Below, in pieces: positions 58,935-64,000 of a DNA stretch of 64,000 nucleotides. The position numbers were made by a program, and so were the translations under genes. Source of the DNA: Spongiibacter marinus (lineage in GTDB: Bacteria; Pseudomonadota; Gammaproteobacteria; Pseudomonadales; Spongiibacteraceae); contig NZ_JAFBBD010000002.1 in assembly GCF_016906995.1 (NCBI RefSeq), forward strand, positions 147,667 to 211,666, given 5' to 3'. The first letter of the stretch is position 1. Every line of letters begins with the position of its first letter. The notes beneath the pieces were generated by a model. It made no database searches and was not told the origin of the DNA. It saw only the letters and a program-made list of their open reading frames with translations.

Positions 58935-59981
58935 ATGTCACCGGAATCCTGCAACGGCTGGCGTATTGCCCGCTATCTCGACAACACCCTGGCTGGCGAC
59001 GAGCTGCGCTGGGTGAGCGAGCCGTTACCCGAGTTGGGGGAGGGACAGCTTCTGCTGGAAACCTGCCTATTGTCGCTCGATGCATCCAATTTACTGTGGC
59101 TTAGCGAGAAGCGCGATTACCTGCCGCAGTTGCAGGTGGGCGAATTGATGCGCGGTAATGTGATCGCAAAAGTGGTCGCGTCGCGCCACCCCGACTTCGC
59201 GCTTGGTGATTATGTGATGAGTCTGCAGTCGTGGGCCGATTACAAGGTGGTAAGCGGTGATGAGCTGCTTAACGACGGCTTTACGCTGAGGTTTTCTCCC
59301 CACACTGATATTCCATTGGATGCCTACATGGGAACGCTGGGGCTCACTGCCTGGTCTGCGCATATTGGCTTGATGACGGTCGGCCGTTTGCAAGCGGGGC
59401 AGCGGGTGCTGATTAGCGGGGCGGCGGGTGCTACTGGGTTAATGGCTGCGCAATTGGCCAAGGCTGCCGGAGCTCAGGTGTTTGGTATCGCTGGTGGCAG
59501 CCGTAAATGTGAATTCCTCACCGAGCAGCTGGGCTTGGACGGCGCCGTTGATTATCGGGCAAGTCGCGATTTGACCGCCGACATTCGCGAAATGATCCCC
59601 GACGGCGTGGAGCTGTTTTTCGACAATGTCGGTGGCGAAATCCTTGATGCCGTGCTGCCCACCATGACTATCGGCGGCTGTATTGTTGCCTCGGGTAGTG
59701 TGTCGCAATACGGCAAGCAGGACAGCTACGGCGTGAAGAATTTACCGCTGGTGACGCTGCACCGCTTGCGCATGGAAGGCTTTTTAATTCTGGACCACAT
59801 GGCTGAGGTGCCTGCTATATTGCGGCAGCTTGAGCAGTGGTTTCTGGCTGGAAAACTGGTAAACCAAAATCAGCTTTTCCACGGTTTGGAAAATGCGCCC
59901 AAAGCCCTAGCGACGCTGGCAGAGGGCGGAAATACCGGCAAGCTGGCAGTCTACGTAGGCAAGTATTCACATACCCCTTAG
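58935..59981 (+). CDS. NADP-dependent oxidoreductase, zinc-independent MDR (CurA/leukotriene B4 dehydrogenase-like)
   Basis: 348 residues, with an AAGGA ribosome site. The cofactor loop Ser-Gly-Ala-Ala-Gly-Ala-Thr-Gly at about 156-163, Gly-Gly-Ser-Arg-Lys-Cys after the second strand, and Asp-Asn-Val-Gly-Gly-Glu-Ile-Leu-Asp-Ala define the PTGR/CurA group. No zinc ligands are seen. Relatives reduce the double bond of enones or curcumin-like compounds with NADPH. Monocistronic, with a clear promoter. The substrate is unknown. Confidence 0.88.
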   Translation: MSPESCNGWRIARYLDNTLAGDELRWVSEPLPELGEGQLLLETCLLSLDASNLLWLSEKRDYLPQLQVGELMRGNVIAKVVASRHPDFALGDYVMSLQSWADYKVVSGDELLNDGFTLRFSPHTDIPLDAYMGTLGLTAWSAHIGLMTVGRLQAGQRVLISGAAGATGLMAAQLAKAAGAQVFGIAGGSRKCEFLTEQLGLDGAVDYRASRDLTADIREMIPDGVELFFDNVGGEILDAVLPTMTIGGCIVASGSVSQYGKQDSYGVKNLPLVTLHRLRMEGFLILDHMAEVPAILRQLEQWFLAGKLVNQNQLFHGLENAPKALATLAEGGNTGKLAVYVGKYSHTP

Positions 59982-60004
59982 TTAACAGCAGATGGCGGTG
60001 TTAA
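59982..60004. promoter_or_regulatory. TTAACA-N11-TGTTAA dyad upstream of lipocalin gene
   Basis: Exactly complementary 6-bp arms separated by 11 bp, starting right after the oxidoreductase stop and 76 bp before the lipocalin ATG. The half-sites equal those at the alkB promoter but the spacing differs, so a shared regulator is uncertain. Confidence 0.25.
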
Positions 60005-60079
60005 TACGAGCGTATTTCTCAATGCTCTGAGTTTGGTCAAATTACGTACAGCAGGCATTCACTGGCAAAGGAGTGTGAC

Positions 60080-60637
60080 ATGTTACGTATGGCCATCCTC
60101 GGACTTTCAATGACGATTCTTTCAGCTTGCACCACGGCGCGTGACGCGCTCCCGGCACCGTCTTCGCTCGATCTTCAGCGCTTTATGGGAGACTGGTATG
60201 TGATCGGCTTTATTCCGCTGTTCCCCGAGCGCGATGCTCACAACGGGATAGAGAGCTACCAGCTTAAGGACGACGGCGGTATCGCCGTGGCTTACCATTT
60301 TCGCGATGGCAGTTTCGATGCCCCGCTCAAAACGTATCGCCCTTCGGCAACCGTGGTGGAGGGAACGGCGAACACCCAGTGGAAGATGCAATTCCTTTGG
60401 CCGTTCAAGGCAGACTATCGGGTGGCCTATATCTCTGAGGATTACTCAGAAACCATTATCGGGCGCGAGAAGCGCGACTACGTGTGGCTGATGGCGCGCT
60501 CACCACAGCTGTCGGAGACGCGTTATCAGGAGCTGCTGGTGCGCATCGCCGAGATGGGCTACGACCTCAGCGAATTTAAGCGTCAGCCGCAACGCTGGCC
60601 AGAGGCGCAGCCGCGGCCGCCTGCTTTCCCGAAATAG
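60080..60637 (+). CDS. blc: Bacterial lipocalin, outer-membrane lipoprotein
   Basis: 185 residues. Lipobox Leu-Ser-Ala-Cys with Cys17. The lipocalin signature Gly-Asp-Trp-Tyr-Val-Ile-Gly at about 36-42 is followed by the barrel, with Leu-Trp-Pro-Phe-Lys-Ala-Asp-Tyr and the third conserved region Asp-Tyr-Val-Trp-Leu-Met-Ala-Arg-Ser-Pro near 135-145. A strong AAGGAG ribosome site precedes the ATG. Blc-type proteins sit on the inner leaflet of the outer membrane and bind lysophospholipids or fatty acids in membrane maintenance. The C-terminal tail is Pro/Arg rich. Convergent with the molybdoenzyme gene 16 bp away. Confidence 0.9.
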   Translation: MLRMAILGLSMTILSACTTARDALPAPSSLDLQRFMGDWYVIGFIPLFPERDAHNGIESYQLKDDGGIAVAYHFRDGSFDAPLKTYRPSATVVEGTANTQWKMQFLWPFKADYRVAYISEDYSETIIGREKRDYVWLMARSPQLSETRYQELLVRIAEMGYDLSEFKRQPQRWPEAQPRPPAFPK

Positions 60638-60653
60638 TGCCGCACTCCACCCG

Positions 60654-62894
60654 CTATTGCGGAGAGGGCTGACGGGGGACGGGGTGACTGTGGTAGGGCT
60701 GAATGGCAACCGGCAAGGCGCTCATACGGGGAATGCCTGAGATGCGGTCGTAGTCATCATCCGTGCTGATCAATGCCGAGGTGTTGCTGCCCTCACGGAA
60801 CAAAATATCCTTCTGTTCAGGAACATTCGCCTTTTCAGAAAGCGCCCCGTCACCGTAGGCATGGGCCATCGATAGTACGCCGGGTTTCAGCGTTTTATCG
60901 GCGTTGGCAATGCCAACAATCGCCCCATGCGCCGAGCGAATCTCAATGTAATCGCCATCATCGAGGCCGAGTGCGGCGAGATCATCCGGGTGCAAGTAGG
61001 CTGGATTGTACGGGCGTTTGGTTTTCACCAAGCGTGGCAGATCCCGCAGCGATGAGTTGTAGGCGTTTTTCATTCGGCGCGACACCAACGTAAACGGAAA
61101 GCGGTCATCGCGCGGCCTGGCCGCCACTGCGGCGTCAAGTTCGTCCATCATATCGGGGTTGCCAATATCCAGTCTGGCTGTGCAGTCGGGGCGCTTGGCG
61201 GCGGCGACAATCTTCTCGGGGAACAGCGCGCCGTTCGGGTGGTTTTTCACTTCATCCAAGGGAATGCGAGAGCGGTTGCACAACAGCGCCAGCATGTCGT
61301 CGCTGGTAGGTTTGTTGTCCATATCCAGCATCACAAAGTCGCGCTCCTCTCGCACCGTCGCCGTGCGCGATTGCATTGGGAAGCTGAATAGCCCAATGCC
61401 TAAACGCTGGGCCAGGCCGTAATAAAACTCCCACTCCTCGATTAAGTCGGAGCCCTCGGGTGTGTCCATCAAAGCCGGGGCATACATGCCGAAGGGCTCA
61501 CAAAGCCCCCAGTGGTAAGAGAAGTTTTCCAGGTGCTCGACGGCGAGCGAAATGGTCGGCACTTCGTAGCTGACTTTCGGGGCGATAATGTAGTCGGCCA
61601 GTTTGGCGGTGGCTGACATTTTGATATCCACGTGAACCAGCAGCTCGAGCTTTTTCATCGCCGCCACGGTTTTCTGCTGGTCGGGCCAGGCCGCCACGGG
61701 GTTGCCGCTGTTGACGATAAGCGCCTTCACCTGGCCTTCGCCTTCCAGCAAAATCTCGTCTGCTAATGCCGCGGTGGGCATGCCTGCCGCGCTCTGCGAA
61801 AGGCCGCGCACGCGCAATGCTTCGCCAACATTGTGATAGGGGGCGGGGTCGGCCGCTTCGGCAATGGGTGTTGCCCGCGGCAGCAGTACACCGGGGTTGG
61901 CGACGGGCTCGCCCTCGCGCACGAAGCGGCCGCACAAGGTGTTCAGGCACAGCAGTAAATATTCGGTCAGCGAGCTGTGGCCGGACATATTGGCGCCGGT
62001 TAGGCCCGTGGCGACGCCGCGCTTAGCCATAGCAAATACCCGCGCAGCCTCAACAATTTGCTCAGCGGGAACGTCGGCGCGGGCAGCCGCATGCTCTGGG
62101 GTGTAGGGGGCAACGGCATTTTTCAGCTCGGTAAAGCCTTTCACGTTTTCAGTAACAAAGGCGTCGTCGTATAACTGCTCTTTGATGATGACATGCAGCA
62201 TTGCCGCCAGCACCGCGACATCTTCGCCGGGCGTTGGGCGCAGGTGAATTTGTGCGCGCGCGGCGGTTTCGGTTTTACGCGGGTCGACCACGATGAGCGT
62301 CATGCCATCTTTGATCTTGTCGGTGAGGCGTCGCGCGGGGTTTTGGCTGGGCACGCCGCCGGCAATCGTCACCATGGGGTTGCCGCCAAGCATCAGCCAA
62401 ACATCGGAGTCGGCAAAGGCCTGGGGGCCGGCTTTCCAGTGGCCGAGCATGGCGTTGGCAATATCTTTGCCTGGCTGGTCAATGGTGGCGCTGGCAAAAA
62501 TCATCGGTGATCCCAGCGAGGCCACCAGTGAGCCAAGCAATGTACCGGCGGCAGGGTAGGGGCCGGAGTAAGTGCCGAAATAAGCGGCCAGTGCGCGAGG
62601 GCCGTGTTGGTCGACGATGGCCTGCAATTTTTCGGCAATCTCATCCATTGCCTGTTCAATCGCGATGGGCTCAAAGCGGCCATCGGGCATGCGTTTCAGT
62701 GAGTGGAGCAAGCGGTCGGGGTGGCGAATATGCTCCACCGAGGCCTGGCCGCGACTGCAGCAAAACCCGTGATAGGTGGGGCTGGCCTTGTTGCCAGTCA
62801 CCTTAACGGGCAGGCCGTCTTCCATTTCCACAATGACCGGACAGGCGGCATGGCACATTCGGCAAATTGAGGCATGTTGGCTGCGCGAGGACAT
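60654..62894 (-). CDS. Molybdopterin-dependent oxidoreductase (formate dehydrogenase/nitrate reductase-like)
   Basis: 746 residues, cytoplasmic (no Tat signal). The N-terminal [4Fe-4S] motif is Cys11-x2-Cys14-x3-Cys18...Cys46-Ser-Arg48-Gly, with Arg in place of the usual Lys of Cys-x-Lys-Gly. Further molybdopterin landmarks: Gly-Gly-Asn-Pro-Met-Val-Thr, Val-Asp-Pro-Arg-Lys-Thr-Glu-Thr-Ala, Leu-Arg-Pro-Thr-Pro-Gly-Glu-Asp, and the C-terminal molydopterin-dinucleotide domain from about 610 (Asn-Pro-Ala-Tyr-Leu-His-Pro-Asp-Asp). The substrate is unclear; no electron-transfer or maturation subunit genes are beside it. A GGGAG ribosome site is present. The divergent LysR gene 98 bp away is a likely regulator. 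Confidence 0.87.
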   Translation of the reverse strand: MSSRSQHASICRMCHAACPVIVEMEDGLPVKVTGNKASPTYHGFCCSRGQASVEHIRHPDRLLHSLKRMPDGRFEPIAIEQAMDEIAEKLQAIVDQHGPRALAAYFGTYSGPYPAAGTLLGSLVASLGSPMIFASATIDQPGKDIANAMLGHWKAGPQAFADSDVWLMLGGNPMVTIAGGVPSQNPARRLTDKIKDGMTLIVVDPRKTETAARAQIHLRPTPGEDVAVLAAMLHVIIKEQLYDDAFVTENVKGFTELKNAVAPYTPEHAAARADVPAEQIVEAARVFAMAKRGVATGLTGANMSGHSSLTEYLLLCLNTLCGRFVREGEPVANPGVLLPRATPIAEAADPAPYHNVGEALRVRGLSQSAAGMPTAALADEILLEGEGQVKALIVNSGNPVAAWPDQQKTVAAMKKLELLVHVDIKMSATAKLADYIIAPKVSYEVPTISLAVEHLENFSYHWGLCEPFGMYAPALMDTPEGSDLIEEWEFYYGLAQRLGIGLFSFPMQSRTATVREERDFVMLDMDNKPTSDDMLALLCNRSRIPLDEVKNHPNGALFPEKIVAAAKRPDCTARLDIGNPDMMDELDAAVAARPRDDRFPFTLVSRRMKNAYNSSLRDLPRLVKTKRPYNPAYLHPDDLAALGLDDGDYIEIRSAHGAIVGIANADKTLKPGVLSMAHAYGDGALSEKANVPEQKDILFREGSNTSALISTDDDYDRISGIPRMSALPVAIQPYHSHPVPRQPSPQ

Positions 62895-62954
62895 CGTCGA
62901 CTCCCAAAAAGGCTAGAGGTGTGGAGCGTGGCTGGACTATAGAAATGCACATGG

Positions 62955-62980
62955 TATAAATCAAATTATTAAATTTTATA
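62955..62980. promoter_or_regulatory. AT-rich dyad in the molybdoenzyme-lysR intergenic region
   Basis: TATAAA and TTTATA arms with a 14-bp spacer sit in the 98-bp gap between the divergent genes. The position and AT-rich dyad form suit a LysR-type binding site, which would also overlap both promoters. Confidence 0.4.
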
Positions 62981-62992
62981 AAAGATATAAAA

Positions 62993-63895
62993 ATGAACGA
63001 TATCTTGAAGGCCGACTTGAATGCCCTGAAGGTACTGGATGTGCTTCTGGATGAGTGCAGTGTTTCACAGGCGGCAAAGCGATTGCATGTCACCCAGCCG
63101 AGCGTCAGCTACACACTGCAAAAACTGCGCGATTTGTTCGACGATCCCTTGTTTGTGCGCAACCCTCGGGGGTTAACGCCAACCTCCCGTGCTGAGTCAT
63201 TGCGCCCTGCCATCAAACAGTTGCTCAGCGATGCTCAGCAGTTGATTGCACCGCCGGTGTTTGTCCCCGAGGAAGCTGAATTCACATTGTCGGTCTCCGC
63301 GAATGACTACCTGCAAATCGCCCTGATAGTGCCACTGGTTCAGCGGATTCGCGCCCTCGCGCCAAAGGTAAAAGTTGCCCTGTTCGATCTGGACAGCAAG
63401 GCGGCTGCCGAGCGCGTTCGCGGCGGCGAGCTGGATCTGATGTTGAGTTTTCCGCAGGCCCTGCCGGCCGACTTTTCCAGCGAAGAGCTTTTTACCGACC
63501 CTTACATCGCAGCGGCAAGGCAGGGGCACCCGCTGGCAGACCAGCAAGCCTCCGCAGAGTCGTTTTTGGGTTATGACCATGTCATTGTTTCGCCCACGGG
63601 GTTTGCTTTTGAGGGAGGCTTGTTCCGCGACCTGCATCACTCGCCGTTACTCGACAAAGTGGCGGTTACGCTGCCCAATTTTGCGGTGTTGCCGAGTTTG
63701 CTGGCGGCTAGCGATCTCATCGCGATGATCCCGCGCCGGCTGCTGTCGGTAATGTCTGGCCCGCTGAGTGAGGTAAAGATTGCGGCAACGATGCCGTCGA
63801 TCACCGTCGCTGCAGCGTGGCATCCGCGTCTGGACCATGATCTCGCCCACCGCTGGGTGCGTAATCTGTTGCGTGCAGAGGCGCTGCTGGCCTGA
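62993..63895 (+). CDS. LysR family transcriptional regulator
   Basis: 300 residues. The N-terminal winged helix (about 5-65) has Leu-Lys-Val-Leu-Asp-Val-Leu-Leu-Asp-Glu-Cys-Ser-Val-Ser-Gln-Ala-Ala-Lys-Arg-Leu-His and Gln-Pro-Ser-Val-Ser, the usual LysR helix-turn-helix. It is followed by a linker helix and a periplasmic-binding-protein-like effector domain (about 90-295). The wing Arg-Asn-Pro-Arg-Gly-Leu-Thr-Pro-Thr is of the NodD/LinR/PcpR type. The ribosome site is weak. It is divergent from the molybdoenzyme gene, the classical position for control of that gene by an unknown co-inducer. Confidence 0.9.
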   Translation: MNDILKADLNALKVLDVLLDECSVSQAAKRLHVTQPSVSYTLQKLRDLFDDPLFVRNPRGLTPTSRAESLRPAIKQLLSDAQQLIAPPVFVPEEAEFTLSVSANDYLQIALIVPLVQRIRALAPKVKVALFDLDSKAAAERVRGGELDLMLSFPQALPADFSSEELFTDPYIAAARQGHPLADQQASAESFLGYDHVIVSPTGFAFEGGLFRDLHHSPLLDKVAVTLPNFAVLPSLLAASDLIAMIPRRLLSVMSGPLSEVKIAATMPSITVAAAWHPRLDHDLAHRWVRNLLRAEALLA

Positions 63896-63919
63896 GGGTC
63901 AGCCCGGAATGTTATTTCG

Positions 63920-63968
63920 CTGTCATATAACTATGCTAAAACCTATAGGGCTGTCATCTCGGTGTCAC
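63920..63968 (+). promoter_or_regulatory. Pho-box-like PhoB binding sites at window edge
   Basis: A strong 18-bp site at 63951-63968 (CTGTCAT, 4 bp, GTGTCAC; 13 of 14 half-site bases match CTGTCAT/CTGTCAC) and a weaker one beginning CTGTCAT at 63920, 31 bp upstream (about three helical turns). They face right, so a phosphate-regulated gene is expected just beyond base 64000. Confidence 0.6.
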
Positions 63969-64000
63969 ACGGCCGCCATTTTTCAGCGCTGGGCGCTGCG

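Noticed and set aside
58556-58954. 132-codon minus-strand frame (and 147-codon plus-strand frame) in the gene-free region
   Set aside because: No ribosome site, Cys/Arg/Pro-rich low-quality translation, overlaps the promoter and start of the next gene.

Overview
This window looks like chromosomal DNA of a free-living, aerobic, probably marine gammaproteobacterium. The evidence is a moderately high GC content, several lipoproteins with a Leu-Ser/Thr-Ala-Cys lipobox, two large TonB-dependent receptors, an AlkB-type alkane monooxygenase, a 180-kDa-class NAD-glutamate dehydrogenase and a sigma-54 regulated catabolic cluster. The Spongiibacteraceae/Cellvibrionales neighbourhood is my guess from gene content only. 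I see no tRNA, rRNA, prophage, insertion sequence or CRISPR array.

Layout. 1-2.5 kb: two tandem paralogous low-complexity lipoproteins, the first cut by the window edge. 2.5-6.7 kb: a histone-deacetylase-like amidohydrolase, an M23 peptidase-bactofilin pair (cell shape), a PhnA-type protein and a DUF4382 lipoprotein. 6.9-11.6 kb: a three-gene, translationally coupled 2-oxoacid:acceptor oxidoreductase whose ferredoxin-like domain is fused to a GltD-like flavoprotein. 11.6-22.4 kb: a hydrocarbon or lipid catabolism block with TonB receptor plus AlkB, a divergent TetR regulator with operator-like dyads, and a second TonB receptor-SDR-hydrolase-MmsA array headed by a 17-bp perfect inverted repeat. 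22.4-25.8 kb: surface or secreted proteins (lipoprotein, LruC-domain protein, His-rich small protein). 25.9-39.1 kb: mostly housekeeping metabolism (NAD-GDH, PQQ-type dehydrogenase/cytochrome c, response regulator, malic enzyme, hydrolases, OYE-type oxidoreductase, LigB-type dioxygenase).

39.4-43.8 kb is the most interesting part: a four-gene operon with 4-bp overlaps (DUF3348, DUF802, OmpA-like, DUF2894). The second protein has MotA/TolQ-like membrane segments followed by a cytoplasmic coiled tail of roughly 500 residues. The third has a MotB-like transmembrane helix carrying a conserved-looking Asp plus a peptidoglycan-binding OmpA domain. I read it as an uncharacterised ion-driven, cell-wall-anchored stator (motor) complex. 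It recalls flagellar MotAB and the ZorAB part of Zorya, but no Zorya effectors are present.

44.8-52.8 kb: a catabolic unit with porin, exported cyclase-family hydrolase, GabD-like aldehyde dehydrogenase, sigma-54 activator, permease and iron-type alcohol dehydrogenase. A near-consensus -24/-12 promoter and an upstream palindrome precede the dehydrogenase. Together they could import and oxidise a C4 hydroxy-acid or diol to succinate (inference). 53-64 kb: miscellaneous genes (EamA transporter, YghU, esterase, acyltransferase, HNH protein, beta-barrel, quinone-oxidoreductase-like MDR, lipocalin, molybdopterin oxidoreductase with divergent LysR). A Pho-box-like element lies at the right edge. 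Several rho-independent terminator-like hairpins sit directly upstream of genes with no obvious transcript to end (before the NAD-GDH, EamA, HNH and flavoprotein genes) and are flagged as possible attenuators or small RNAs.
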